NCBI RefSeq assembly: GCF_024436065.1
Contig: NZ_JANFNS010000002.1
Span: 620,001-684,000, forward strand
Length of the DNA: 64,000 bases
From: Saccharibacillus sp. JS10
GTDB taxonomy: Bacteria > Bacillota > Bacilli > Paenibacillales > Paenibacillaceae
Direction of reading: 5' to 3'
Both the position numbers and the translations under genes were made by a program. Positions within the stretch are counted from its first letter, which is position 1, and each line of letters starts with the position of its first letter. Of this stretch, positions 17,681-26,742 are shown piece by piece. The notes beneath the pieces were generated by a model. The model ran no database searches and was not told the DNA's origin. It worked only from the letters and a program-made list of their open reading frames with translations.

Positions 17681-19663
17681 CTATGAACGAGTAGAGACCT
17701 GTACAGACAATACCCGTTGTTCACCAGCGGTTACTTGACCCATCTCACTTAGCTCTACATCTTGCACAACGTCGATTCCATCTGGCACCAGAACCGGAGT
17801 GATCGTAGAAAGCCCTGCGGATTGAATCGCGGCTAAGTCAAATTCCATCAACAATTGCCCCGCTTTGACACGATCACCGCTTTGCACATGCGTCGTAAAG
17901 CCTTGACCTTTGAGCGAAACGGTGTTGATCCCGACATGGATCAACAGTTGAGCGCCGTTATCATGTTCAAGAATGATCGCATGTTTGCTTTTGTCCATCA
18001 CATGAGCGACGGTGCAATCGAAAGGCGCAATCACGCGTCCTTCGGTCGGCTCAATCGCAATACCGCGTCCCATATGCCCTTCGGAAAAAGCAGGGTCAGG
18101 AACTTCGGATAGCGGCAGTACGCGTCCGCTTAGGGGAGCTTGAACCGCAAGTACAGTAGAAGTTGAAGCTTCATCTGCTGCAACTTGGTTTGACGCAGGA
18201 ACCTGACTCATAGTTTCAGCAGATGCAGGCGCCGATGAAGGAGTAGATGCTGCAACTTCGTTGTGATCTGTCGCCAGAATCTGTTCATCTTTGTACCCGA
18301 ATAACCAAGTCAGTGCGAACGCGATCGCTGCGCCGATCAGGTTGCACAAAATATACAGCGGCAATTGATTATTCAGATAAAGCAGTGAACCCGGAATCAC
18401 CGTAACCGCCATACCGGTACCCGCCAGATGGAATAAGGATGCGAAAAATCCACCGATTGCTCCGCCGATCAGACCCATAACAAAAGGTTTCATATAACGC
18501 AGATTTACGCCGAAAATAGCAGGTTCGGTAATCCCGAGGAATGCAGATAGGGAAGAAGGCAATGCCAAAGCTTTGAGTTTAGCATTTTTTGTTTTCAACC
18601 CTACGGCTAAGCAAGCGGCGCCTTGAGCTGCCATCGCGCAAGTGATAATCGCATTGAACGGATTAGAGCCTGTTTGTTCGAGTAATTGAATTTCCAAAAA
18701 GTTGAAAATATGATGAACGCCTGTGACGACAACGATTTGATGGAAAAATCCAATCAGTAGACCCGCCGTACCGAAAGGCAAGTTCAACAAAAACGTCGTT
18801 CCGTGCAGCACCACGTTTTCAAGCGAATGGAACACAGGTCCGATCGCGAACAGACCGAGGGTGATCATGACGAGCAACGTAATAAATGGAGTCAAAATCA
18901 AATCGAGTGCTTCAGGAACCCGTTTACGCAACACTCTTTCGAATTTGGCTCCGATCAGACCGACGAAAAATGCCGGAAGAACCGATCCTTGATACCCGAC
19001 GACCGGAATAAAGCCGAACATCGTCAAAGCTTCCGCACTGCCGTCGGCAACGGCATAAGCATTCGGCAAAGCCGGATTGACCAGCATCAAGCCGAGGACG
19101 ATACCGAGTACGGGACTGCCGCCAAATACGCGGAATGCCGACCAAGCGACCAGCGCAGGTAAAAAGGCGAACGCCGTATCCGTCAACACTTCGGTGAACA
19201 ATAAGAAGTTAGGCGGAATACTGTCTGGCGTTGCACCGAACCAAGACAAGACTAATTCTTGCGTAAGCAGTCCGCGTAGACCCATAAATAATCCGGTCGC
19301 GACAAGAACCGGAATAATCGGAACAAACACATCACCGAAGGTGCGGATTGCGCGCTGGAACGCATTACCTTGTTTTTTGCCTTCGCTTTTGATTTCTTCT
19401 TTGGATGTACTTTCGATACCCAACTTTTCGACTTCTTCAAAGATCCGATTAACGGTACCTGTGCCGAAAATAATCTGGTATTGACCGGAGTTGAAAAAAG
19501 CACCTTTGACTTTATCTGTATTTTCGATCCGTTCTTGGTCGATCTTTTCTTTATCTTTGACCATGATGCGTAAACGAGTTGCGCAGTGTGCAAATGAAGC
19601 GATATTTTCTTTGCCGCCTACGGCTTCGACTACGGATAAAGCGATATCCCGATTTTCAGACAT
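17681..19663 (-). CDS. scrA: Sucrose-type PTS transporter, fused EIIBCA
   Basis: A membrane permease that imports and phosphorylates its sugar using HPr-P. The N-terminal EIIB domain has the phosphocysteine in FAHCATRLR (about residue 27). The EIIC domain (about 100-460) is highly hydrophobic and includes GVHHIFNFLE and GITEPAIFGVN. After an Ala/Ser/Thr-rich linker, the C-terminal EIIA domain has IIEH-like EHDNGAQLLIHVGI, with the phosphohistidine near residue 576. I chose ATG 19663 because the earlier in-frame ATG at 19672 nearly touches the AAAGGA site. Sucrose is inferred from the adjoining sucrose-6-phosphate hydrolase and repressor. Having its own EIIA removes dependence on an external one. 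Confidence 0.9.
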   Translation of the reverse strand: MSENRDIALSVVEAVGGKENIASFAHCATRLRIMVKDKEKIDQERIENTDKVKGAFFNSGQYQIIFGTGTVNRIFEEVEKLGIESTSKEEIKSEGKKQGNAFQRAIRTFGDVFVPIIPVLVATGLFMGLRGLLTQELVLSWFGATPDSIPPNFLLFTEVLTDTAFAFLPALVAWSAFRVFGGSPVLGIVLGLMLVNPALPNAYAVADGSAEALTMFGFIPVVGYQGSVLPAFFVGLIGAKFERVLRKRVPEALDLILTPFITLLVMITLGLFAIGPVFHSLENVVLHGTTFLLNLPFGTAGLLIGFFHQIVVVTGVHHIFNFLEIQLLEQTGSNPFNAIITCAMAAQGAACLAVGLKTKNAKLKALALPSSLSAFLGITEPAIFGVNLRYMKPFVMGLIGGAIGGFFASLFHLAGTGMAVTVIPGSLLYLNNQLPLYILCNLIGAAIAFALTWLFGYKDEQILATDHNEVAASTPSSAPASAETMSQVPASNQVAADEASTSTVLAVQAPLSGRVLPLSEVPDPAFSEGHMGRGIAIEPTEGRVIAPFDCTVAHVMDKSKHAIILEHDNGAQLLIHVGINTVSLKGQGFTTHVQSGDRVKAGQLLMEFDLAAIQSAGLSTITPVLVPDGIDVVQDVELSEMGQVTAGEQRVLSVQVSTRS

Positions 19664-19727
19664 GATATTCATTCCTTTCGCTATGTAGCATTTTCATTTT
19701 TAATGAGGAAACAGATAGGAAATCCAA

Positions 19728-21308
19728 TTATTCGGTCTTTTTTGCACGTTGCCTAATTTCAGCTGGAAGCTCGCGTGAAATTCCGTCTGAGTCCAATTGC
19801 CAAAAGGCGCCTTCGAAATCCGCGCTGCCACCGATTGCAAAAAAGGAGATGCCCGTACTAGCGGAGTCAGGGAATAACCGAGCCGTGAATGTGGCTTCTC
19901 CGTCGCCTACGAAAATTTCTACAGACGAGGTATCGACGAATATACGGAAAGTGATCGATTGCCCTAACTGATCTGGGTTTCGCGTATAGCTGCGAGTCGT
20001 ACCGAATTCGGTGCTACAAGCTGCGCCAGACTGTGAGCGATCCAATGTAATCAAGCCGTTGGAAGCGTCGTAAAAAAGTACCGTGCGTTCCATATCTCCG
20101 GTGCGGAATTCGATTCCGAATACGCCTTCTTCAAAAGTGTCTGTCTCATCTATCGCCGAATTTTCTGCAATTGGACAAATAGAAAATTCTAATTCGTAAG
20201 AAGTACCTTCAACGCCTTGAAAACTTCGATGTTGATTGATGAGCTGAGCGGCAAACGGTACTTTTTTTCCTCGCAAGCTTTTCAAGCCTGCTGCTGGACG
20301 TTGGATCAACTTGCCTTGATGTACCGATAATTCTCTAGGTAACGTCAGGCAATGCGCCCAACCGTGAGAATCTGTCGGATATTCCAGATCGGGTACACCC
20401 ATCCAGCCGACCAATATCCGTTCACCGTCTGCACCCAGAGTCGTTTGCGGCGCATAAAAGTCGAATCCATAATCAAGTTCGATAAATTCCCCGTGCGAAA
20501 AATATTGACCGTCAGAAGCTAATGGCTCGCCGAGCAAATAACCAGACTGATAAATGTTGCGGAACTTTTCGTTTTCTGGGGCTAATCCTTGTGGACAGAA
20601 CAAGAGAATGCCCGCATCGTCTAACTCAAAATAATCGGGGCATTCCCACATATAGCCGAAAGAAGGCAAAGACGTCTGTAATTCGCCTTCGAATGTCCAA
20701 TTTACAAGATCCGGTGAACGATACAGCACAGCGGTACCCGTCAGATTTTCACGTTGAGCGCCGATCACGCAGCGATAATCAGTACCGTCTTTCCAGACTT
20801 TCGGATCGCGAAAATGTTCGGTGTAACCCGTGGGAACGCTCTCAATAACAGGTGGCTCTATTTTCTGGGCAAGACCTTCGCCATCCGTAACCGCAAGACA
20901 TTGATACGGATGACGAATCCATTGTTCATCGCGTGTATTGCCGGTGTACATGAGATATAATTTGCCGTCTTTTTCAATCCCGCTTCCGGAGTATGCTCCA
21001 TGCGAATCGTAAGTCCCGCCCGGCTCCAGACCTATTCCCGCGTCTTCCCAATGCGCCAAATCTGACGAAACCAGATGATACCAATATTTCATGCCGTGAT
21101 CGGTACCTAGAGGGAACCATTGATAAAATAAATGATACTTGCCGTTGTAAAAGGTAAATCCGTTCGGATCGTTCAGCAGTCCGATATGCGGTTGAATATG
21201 GTAGCCTTGTCGCCAACGGGATTGATGTACGAGACTTTCCAACTGCTGTATTTCTTCAATAGCTGCTTCTTCCAACAGTCGATATTTTTGTTCTTTTGTC
21301 ATTTTCAT
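19728..21308 (-). CDS. scrB: Sucrose-6-phosphate hydrolase (GH32)
   Basis: Splits sucrose-6-phosphate into glucose-6-phosphate and fructose in the cytosol. About 526 residues from ATG 21308; ATG 21320 is possible, but GGAGG lies almost against it. The GH32 nucleophile is in LLNDPNGF (Asp about 47), the stabiliser is in HFRDPKVW, and the acid/base is Glu in MWECPDYF, all within a five-blade propeller. A C-terminal beta sandwich follows (about 370-510). There is no signal peptide, which fits an intracellular enzyme fed by a PTS. It lies 55 bp upstream of scrA in the same direction and 3 ideal operators precede it. Confidence 0.92.
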   Translation of the reverse strand: MKMTKEQKYRLLEEAAIEEIQQLESLVHQSRWRQGYHIQPHIGLLNDPNGFTFYNGKYHLFYQWFPLGTDHGMKYWYHLVSSDLAHWEDAGIGLEPGGTYDSHGAYSGSGIEKDGKLYLMYTGNTRDEQWIRHPYQCLAVTDGEGLAQKIEPPVIESVPTGYTEHFRDPKVWKDGTDYRCVIGAQRENLTGTAVLYRSPDLVNWTFEGELQTSLPSFGYMWECPDYFELDDAGILLFCPQGLAPENEKFRNIYQSGYLLGEPLASDGQYFSHGEFIELDYGFDFYAPQTTLGADGERILVGWMGVPDLEYPTDSHGWAHCLTLPRELSVHQGKLIQRPAAGLKSLRGKKVPFAAQLINQHRSFQGVEGTSYELEFSICPIAENSAIDETDTFEEGVFGIEFRTGDMERTVLFYDASNGLITLDRSQSGAACSTEFGTTRSYTRNPDQLGQSITFRIFVDTSSVEIFVGDGEATFTARLFPDSASTGISFFAIGGSADFEGAFWQLDSDGISRELPAEIRQRAKKTE

Positions 21309-21338
21309 AGATGTAGACATTCCTCCATAGTTATTTTC

Positions 21339-21350
21339 GGAACCGGTTCC
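21339..21350. promoter_or_regulatory. ScrR operator 1
   Basis: The perfect palindrome GGAACCGGTTCC, 30 bp upstream of the scrB start region. This CG-centred LacI-family operator recurs at 21434 and 21534. Confidence 0.85.
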
Positions 21351-21433
21351 ATTTTTAGCTGAAAGTGATCTCAACAATTTTGACAAGATGATCATCGAAA
21401 ACTCTATCCAACCACTTTACTTTTTTTAAAAAA

Positions 21434-21445
21434 GGAACCGGTTCC
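21434..21445. promoter_or_regulatory. ScrR operator 2
   Basis: An identical GGAACCGGTTCC, 95 bp from operator 1. Confidence 0.85.
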
Positions 21446-21500
21446 AAAACGTAGCGACGATAAAGTTCTATCGCGGGTCTGCGTGGGGCAGATCAGACGC

Positions 21501-21537
21501 TTCCGAACAAAACAAGCCGTACTTCCTTTGTTCGGAA
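21501..21537 (-). terminator. Hairpin after scrR
   Basis: TTCCGAACAAA (21501-21511) pairs with TTTGTTCGGAA (21527-21537), just past the scrR stop. There is no strong T run, so terminator strength is uncertain. Its right arm overlaps operator 3. Confidence 0.5.
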
Positions 21538-21545
21538 CCGGTTCC
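21534..21545. promoter_or_regulatory. ScrR operator 3
   Basis: A third identical palindrome, 100 bp from operator 2 and only 8 bp beyond the scrR stop codon. Confidence 0.85.
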
Positions 21546-21552
21546 ATTTGCA

Positions 21553-22551
21553 TTATAACGGAGAAACTTTTAAATTGTCAACGCTTTCTCGAAGCCTCAT
21601 TTCAACATCGATCACAGTCAACTTTTGGACATCTTCATCGGCTGCGAGCTTAAGAATATGACGCGCCGCAACTTTACCTGCTTCGAAATAAGGAAAATGT
21701 ACGGTCGTTAGCTCCGGGTGAATGATCGTCGTTACTTCATAACCGCCAAAGCCCGTGATCGAGATTTGCGAAGGAATCGATAAACCGCGTAAATGCGCCG
21801 CTTTGACTACACCTAACGCAATATTATCGGTCGCGCATACGATCAATGTCGGTGCGCATTCGTCCAAAATTTGTTCTGCGACAAGCTTGGAATCGGCAAG
21901 TTTAAAACTACTTTCGTAATAAAAAATATCGCAGTCTCCACATTCTTCTATCGCTTGGCGGAAGCCTGACTTTCGCTGCTTGCCAACCGCTTCATCGTCT
22001 TCGGTCACGCCTAAATACGCGATTTTGCGATGCCCTTTTTCAAGCACATGACGACCCATCATCAGACCGGCTTGATAATCATCGTAGATCAGACTATGTA
22101 GATTATCGTTTTTTTGACCGACCAATAATACCGGAACCCCTGACACTTCGGCAGCGCGTAGATGTTCGTCGGTCACTTGCGCAGGCATTAGAATAATTCC
22201 GGCTACTTTTTGGCGTGCCAGATCATAGATCGCTTCGATTTCCCGCTGGCGATCTTGTCCGGTATTGTAGACAAGCATTTGTCCGCCTGCTGCGCGTAAT
22301 TCTTCATCGATTCCCGTCATCGTTTGCGCAGCCGCAAATGAATCGAGCCGAGGAACGATCGTACCGATCAGATAATTGCGTTTGGCTTTGAGGCTTTGAG
22401 CGAATGTATTGGGCACATATCCCGCTTCACGTGTGATTCGTTCTAATTTTTGCTTTGTTTTGACACTGACAGATCCGCCGTTCAAATAACGAGATACCGT
22501 GCTTTTGGCGACGCCCGCCATTTGCGCGATATCCGATATTGTTTTTTTCAT
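21553..22551 (-). CDS. scrR: LacI-family sucrose regulator
   Basis: 332 residues. The LacI helix-turn-helix is TISDIAQMAGVAKSTVSRYL (about 4-23), followed by the hinge helix and a periplasmic-binding-protein-like effector domain (about 60-330). It is encoded just upstream of scrB-scrA on the same strand. Three copies of one perfect 12-bp palindrome lie between it and scrB, so it is the obvious ligand and probably represses scrBA until sucrose or a sugar phosphate appears. The effector is not readable from sequence. Confidence 0.9.
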   Translation of the reverse strand: MKKTISDIAQMAGVAKSTVSRYLNGGSVSVKTKQKLERITREAGYVPNTFAQSLKAKRNYLIGTIVPRLDSFAAAQTMTGIDEELRAAGGQMLVYNTGQDRQREIEAIYDLARQKVAGIILMPAQVTDEHLRAAEVSGVPVLLVGQKNDNLHSLIYDDYQAGLMMGRHVLEKGHRKIAYLGVTEDDEAVGKQRKSGFRQAIEECGDCDIFYYESSFKLADSKLVAEQILDECAPTLIVCATDNIALGVVKAAHLRGLSIPSQISITGFGGYEVTTIIHPELTTVHFPYFEAGKVAARHILKLAADEDVQKLTVIDVEMRLRESVDNLKVSPL

Positions 22552-22681
22552 CTCCGCTTCGTCCTTTCCCGGTTGCTAAGCCGATTTTACCACGTTCATC
22601 AAAGTTTTGCAGATCAGGGGTATCGGAAATCGAGATTTCGACCGATAGATAAGAAGAAGGGTTTTGAGCCTGGGGGAAAAG

Positions 22682-22873
22682 ATGAAAAACCTCATCGGAG
22701 CGTTAAGGAGCGGAGCAGATATGGACGACTACACGCGGGAAAAACGGGGAAATGGAATCGGTCTGGCTTTGATCGCCGGAATCGGATTATTGACGTATTT
22801 AGCTTTTTTGGTCGGCGTACTGTTTTTAGCAGGAAAAGGTCTGCACGCGGTATGGATGTATCTATTCGGGTAA
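22682..22873 (+). CDS. Small single-span membrane protein
   Basis: 63 residues from ATG 22682, 5 bases after a G5 tract. Another in-frame ATG at 22721 has AAGGAG 10 bases upstream and would give 50 residues. The first half is polar (DDYTREKRGNG), followed by one long or two short hydrophobic segments (IGLALIAGIGLLTYLAFLVG, VLFLAGKG). I do not recognise a family. It ends 14 bases before the -35 element of the ABC-F promoter and is divergent from scrR. Confidence 0.65.
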   Translation: MKNLIGALRSGADMDDYTREKRGNGIGLALIAGIGLLTYLAFLVGVLFLAGKGLHAVWMYLFG

Positions 22874-22887
22874 TAAAAGGAAAAGAG

Positions 22888-22916
22888 TTGTGATCGCTTA
22901 CAGGTTTCGGTATACT
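22888..22916 (+). promoter_or_regulatory. SigmaA promoter of the ABC-F leader
   Basis: TTGTGA (22888-22893), a 17-base spacer and TATACT (22911-22916). This predicts a transcript start near 22923 and a leader of about 340 bases before the ABC-F gene. Confidence 0.7.
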
Positions 22917-22979
22917 AGCGGTGTTCCACTTTTTCCTGATTTATCTATTCTATAGAATTTGAGAGGTAACCAATATCCA

Positions 22980-23009
22980 ATGAAAATGACGACGAATGTC
23001 CGCATCTAA
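22980..23009 (+). CDS. Putative ABC-F leader peptide (upstream ORF)
   Basis: ATG 22980 opens a 9-codon frame, MKMTTNVRI, closed by TAA 23007-23009. GAGAGG lies 13 bases upstream. From its second Met the peptide reads MTTNVRI. This resembles leader peptides of the ErmD/MsrA type, which I recall as MTHSMRL or MTASMRL and which stall ribosomes with macrolides. It lies wholly inside the leader of an ABC-F gene. It is too short to prove by sequence alone. Confidence 0.5.
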   Translation: MKMTTNVRI

Positions 23010-23041
23010 CTCCATTTTTTCGATCAATTCGGAAAATAACA

Positions 23042-23241
23042 ACTCGACAGGCGAACGCTACCGGTTTGTCTGCGACTTGAGTGTGATTAGGATACGTCTG
23101 TCTTTCATAGGAAGCCGGTTGCCTTTTTTGCGTACCCGTTTTTCGGGAATTAGGCACAAGTTTTATTGAAAAACAACCGTTTCTTTTCGGGATTTTCAAC
23201 TCAAGTTCGCAGCGGCGGTCGTCGTTTCGCGGACTTTTTTT
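23042..23241 (+). promoter_or_regulatory. Transcription attenuator in the ABC-F leader
   Basis: Three mutually exclusive pairings can be read. Terminator: AAGTTCGC (23203-23210) with GCGGACTT (23229-23236), then T5. Antiterminator: CTGCGACTTGAGT (23070-23082) with ACTCAAGT-t-CGCAG (23199-23212), which uses up the terminator's left arm. Early hairpin: ACTC and GACAG (23042-23050) with TTGTC and GAGT (23066-23082), which uses up the antiterminator's left arm. This is the layout of a switch that makes ABC-F expression conditional. Confidence 0.6.
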
Positions 23242-23265
23242 GATACCGGAAAGGATGAAGAATAT

Positions 23266-25179
23266 ATGCCTACATGGATGATTGCAAAAGATATAGAAAA
23301 AGAATGGAACGGCCGCGTACTTTTTGAACAGATTAATTTGGAAGTGACCGAAGGAGAGCGGTTAGCGCTATTTGGACGCAACGGTTGCGGCAAAACGACG
23401 CTTCTGCGAATTTTGGCAGGCATCGACGAAGCAACGAGCGGTAGCATAGAACGTATTCTTCCGCTGGAAGAATGGGGCATGATGAAGCAGCATGAAGAAG
23501 TGCCGATTCATACAACTGCGCTAGAACGGGCTTATTTCGAACATGAACAATTGTATCAATTAAAAGAAGATTTAACGTATTGGATGCAGCAGATGAGCGG
23601 AGCGGATCAAGATTCTGAGCAAGCGCTAGAAGCTTACGGCTTTGCACTTCAGCAATACGAAGCACAAGGCGGATATGAGTGGGAATATGAAGTGGAAAAG
23701 CAACTTCAACAAATTGGAATGCCGAAAAGCACATGGGATCTGCCGTACTCCTCTTTAAGCGGCGGGCAAAAAACGCGGGTGCGTCTTGCGGCTTTACTTG
23801 CCAAATCACCTAAGCTGCTCATTTTGGACGAACCGACGAATCATTTGGACGAAGAGAGTCTACACGCGTTAGAGCAACAACTTAAAAATTACACAGGAAC
23901 GCTGCTTTTCGTTTCCCATGACCGGCAGTTTATAGACGAAGTCGCGACTTCGGTCTGCGAACTGAACCCGGACGGAATCACGAAGTACCGCGGCGGGTAT
24001 ACCGATTACAAAAACTACAAAGAACGTGAGTTGCGTGAGCACGAAGCGCTGCACAAAAAGCAAGAACAACAACGTAAAGCGCTCGAAGAATCGATCCGTA
24101 ATTATCAACAATGGTTTTTACAAGCGCATCATTCGGCAAGTCATCAGAGCGAAGTCAAAATCACAGCAAGCTTTTATAAAGCCAAAGCGAAAAAGAACGT
24201 CTCTCGTTATCATGCCAAGCAAAAGCAACTGGAGCGATTGGATGCGGAAAGCGTAGGCAGTGTACGTAAAGCCCCGCGAATGAAAATGAACTTGGAAGAC
24301 GAAGGCTTCGAAGCGCGCACGTTACTTCGATTTGAGCATGTAGATTTTGCATATGAACAACGGATGATATTAAAAAATGTTCATTTCCAGCTCAATCGCG
24401 GCGATCGGTTGGCAGTGCGCGGAGCCAATGGAAGCGGCAAAACGACACTGCTGCGATTAGCCAACGGTAAACTGTCTGCGACAGATGGCAAAGTGATCCT
24501 TCATCCTAAAGTAAAGGTCGGTTATTTCTCGCAAGAGCTGGAAGGGTTGCCGGTTGATCAGACATTGCTCGATAGTTTACTGGAGTTGCCGAATATGACG
24601 CAGACGGAAGCGCGCACGCTACTGGGATGTTTTCTTTTTTCCAAAGAAGACGTGTTCAAAAAAATCGGCAATCTGAGTATGGGCGAAAAGTGCCGAGCCG
24701 CGTTTATCCGATTGTATTTTGGCGGTGCGAACTTACTTATTCTCGATGAACCGAATAACTATCTCGATATCGATACGCGTGAAGTGATGGAATCGGCATT
24801 GATGCGGTACTCCGGCGCTCTGCTCGTGGTTTCCCACGACCGGATGCTTGTGCGTAAAGTCGGGAATCGGATTATCGATCTGGATGGTAAAGGCGGGTTT
24901 TCGTTGTTCGAAGGGAGTCTTGAAGAACAAGAGGAAAATGACAAGCAGCGTATCAAAAATCCGGTTGGTCGCGAAGAAAACGAACGACGGTTGATGTTGG
25001 AGTTGAGGTTAGCGGAGTTGCTGAGAGGCGAAGTGGAAAACCGTTCAAGTGAAGCTCAGCCAAAGCCCAAGCATGATGTGCAGTTGTCGAATATGTCGCC
25101 GGAAAAGCTGTCCAATGAGACGATCAAGGAAATTCGCGAAGTGAAGCAAGAACTTGCGGAATTAAAAGGAAAGTCTTAA
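23266..25179 (+). CDS. ABC-F ribosome protection ATPase (VmlR/Msr/Vga-like)
   Basis: 637 residues with two ABC domains and no membrane segments. The first ABC domain has Walker A GRNGCGKTT, signature LSGGQKTRVR and LLILDEPTNHLD. The second has GANGSGKTT, LSMGEKCRAAF and LLILDEPNNYLD. The linker between them (about 250-345) is long and basic, with YHAKQKQLERL, forming the interdomain arm that reaches the ribosomal peptidyl transferase region in antibiotic resistance ABC-F proteins. A charged C-terminal tail follows. Such proteins dislodge lincosamides, streptogramins A, pleuromutilins or macrolides from ribosomes. The conditional leader supports a resistance role over a housekeeping one. Drug specificity cannot be read from sequence. 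Confidence 0.9.
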   Translation: MPTWMIAKDIEKEWNGRVLFEQINLEVTEGERLALFGRNGCGKTTLLRILAGIDEATSGSIERILPLEEWGMMKQHEEVPIHTTALERAYFEHEQLYQLKEDLTYWMQQMSGADQDSEQALEAYGFALQQYEAQGGYEWEYEVEKQLQQIGMPKSTWDLPYSSLSGGQKTRVRLAALLAKSPKLLILDEPTNHLDEESLHALEQQLKNYTGTLLFVSHDRQFIDEVATSVCELNPDGITKYRGGYTDYKNYKERELREHEALHKKQEQQRKALEESIRNYQQWFLQAHHSASHQSEVKITASFYKAKAKKNVSRYHAKQKQLERLDAESVGSVRKAPRMKMNLEDEGFEARTLLRFEHVDFAYEQRMILKNVHFQLNRGDRLAVRGANGSGKTTLLRLANGKLSATDGKVILHPKVKVGYFSQELEGLPVDQTLLDSLLELPNMTQTEARTLLGCFLFSKEDVFKKIGNLSMGEKCRAAFIRLYFGGANLLILDEPNNYLDIDTREVMESALMRYSGALLVVSHDRMLVRKVGNRIIDLDGKGGFSLFEGSLEEQEENDKQRIKNPVGREENERRLMLELRLAELLRGEVENRSSEAQPKPKHDVQLSNMSPEKLSNETIKEIREVKQELAELKGKS

Positions 25180-25208
25180 AAGGGAAAAGGTTGAGTAGAT
25201 ATTGCGGC

Positions 25209-25255
25209 GCGGCAGGTTTTCAGAGGCTTTTGTTGACGACTCTGCCGCTTTTTTA
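25209..25255 (+). terminator. Terminator of the ABC-F gene
   Basis: GCGGCAG (25209-25215) pairs with CTGCCGC (25242-25248), with an inner CAGAG/CTCTG and a T7 tract. Confidence 0.85.
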
Positions 25256-25309
25256 GTAGAATATACAGGTGTTTTATAATACATTTATAATATAAATTTT
25301 ACGCGATGA

Positions 25310-25596
25310 AAGAGAAAAGTAAGCACCGCCGACGTACAGGGAAAAAATGCCGTTGGATTGAGAGCATTTTTACGAGCACGACGCTGCTGAAGTTCACTCT
25401 GGAGCTGCTTTTTGAACAGGGCGTTTGATGTCCGTTAGTAGGAAAGCCGGGTTGACGATCCGTTATTTTCGTCTCTGAGAGAAGTTCGGTCGCTGCGACC
25501 GCAATGTTTCCTTTGATGCCAACAGGCGGCGGGAAAACTTCTGAATTAGGGTGGTAACACGATCTTTTCGTCCCTGCGGACGGGAAGGTCTTTTTG
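25310..25596 (+). promoter_or_regulatory. T-box leader of pheST
   Basis: The stem I region starts near 25310. The conserved T-box sequence AGGGTGGTAACACG lies around 25547-25560. A terminator follows: GATCTTTTCGTCC pairs (with wobbles) to GGACGGGAAGGTC, then T5. The downstream genes imply it senses uncharged tRNA-Phe. I could not place the specifier codon with confidence. Confidence 0.88.
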
Positions 25597-25666
25597 TTTT
25601 TCGGCTGTTTTTGTAAAAAAAAGCAAATATTGATTAATCCCTGAATGGGAAAGGAGTCTGCGGACG

Positions 25667-26683
25667 ATGAGAGAACGGTTAGAAGAATTAAAAGTAGAAG
25701 CGCTGGAGCAGTTAAGCAGCGTAGCAGACGCAAAACAACTCGACGAGTTGCGCGTCAAATACCAAGGTAAAAAAGGCAAACTGACAGAAATCTTGCGCGG
25801 AATGGGCGGATTGTCGGCAGAAGAACGTCCGGTAATCGGACAGCTTGCGAACGAAGTACGCGATGCGATCGATGCAGCGGTTAGCGCACACGCGGAGCGT
25901 TTCGAACGCGAAGATACGGAGCGTCGTTTGGCTTCCGAGACGATCGATATCTCGCTGCCGGGACGTAAGCTTTCCCGCGGTGCCGTTCATCCGTTGACAC
26001 GCGTGATCGAAGAAATCGAACAAATCTTTATCGGAATGGGTTACCGCATCGCGGAAGGCCCGGAAGTCGAGACGGATTACCATAACTTCGAAGCGTTGAA
26101 CTTGCCAAAAGACCACCCGGCGCGCGATATGCAAGATTCTTTCTATATTACAGAAGATCTGCTGATGCGTACGCAGACGTCTCCGGTACAAGTCCGCACG
26201 ATGGAAGCGATGAGCGGCGAAGTGCCGGTTAAAATCATCTGCCCGGGCAAAGTCTACCGCCGCGATGACGACGATGCAACGCACTCTTTCCAATTCAATC
26301 AGATCGAAGGTCTGGTGATCGGCAAAAATATTCGTATGAGCGACCTAAAAGGCACGCTGCTGCACTTCATGAAAGAATTGTTCGGTAGCGACACCGAAAT
26401 TCGGATGCGCCCAAGTTTCTTCCCGTTCACGGAGCCAAGCGCCGAAGTTGACGTGACGTACAAGAAAAAAGGCGCTACAGAAGCCGGCTGGCTAGAAGTG
26501 TTGGGTTGCGGCATGGTGCACCCTCGCGTGCTTGAAATGAGCGGTTATGATCCCGAACAATATAGCGGATTTGCTTTCGGTATCGGCGTAGAGCGTCTTG
26601 CGATGCTGAAATACGGCGTTGACGATATTCGTCATTTCTACAACAACGATGAACGGTTCTTGGAGCAGTTCGCACGTCAATAG
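25667..26683 (+). CDS. pheS: Phenylalanyl-tRNA synthetase alpha subunit
   Basis: 338 residues, standard length. The N-terminal coiled coil (about 1-80) leads to the class II catalytic core, with [13 protein letters not shown], the conserved [14 protein letters not shown] and the C-terminal [14 protein letters not shown] (motif 3). ATG 25667 has AAGGAG upstream. It forms the catalytic half of an alpha2-beta2 enzyme with the next gene, 59 bp downstream, and is controlled by the T-box leader. Confidence 0.97.
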   Translation: MRERLEELKVEALEQLSSVADAKQLDELRVKYQGKKGKLTEILRGMGGLSAEERPVIGQLANEVRDAIDAAVSAHAERFEREDTERRLASETIDISLPGRKLSRGAVHPLTRVIEEIEQIFIGMGYRIAEGPEVETDYHNFEALNLPKDHPARDMQDSFYITEDLLMRTQTSPVQVRTMEAMSGEVPVKIICPGKVYRRDDDDATHSFQFNQIEGLVIGKNIRMSDLKGTLLHFMKELFGSDTEIRMRPSFFPFTEPSAEVDVTYKKKGATEAGWLEVLGCGMVHPRVLEMSGYDPEQYSGFAFGIGVERLAMLKYGVDDIRHFYNNDERFLEQFARQ

Positions 26684-26742
26684 AAGTTATGGATTCCATA
26701 TCATATAGAAGCAAAATTATAGATTAAGGAAGTGAGCGGGCA

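Noticed and set aside
22945-23199. Minus-strand reading frame of 84 codons across the ABC-F leader
   Set aside because: No ribosome site or recognisable protein features. The plus-strand promoter, upstream ORF and attenuator explain the region better.
25393-25395. TTC as the phenylalanine specifier of the pheST T-box
   Set aside because: This GTTCAC stretch looks like the distal conserved part of stem I rather than the specifier loop, so no specifier is claimed.
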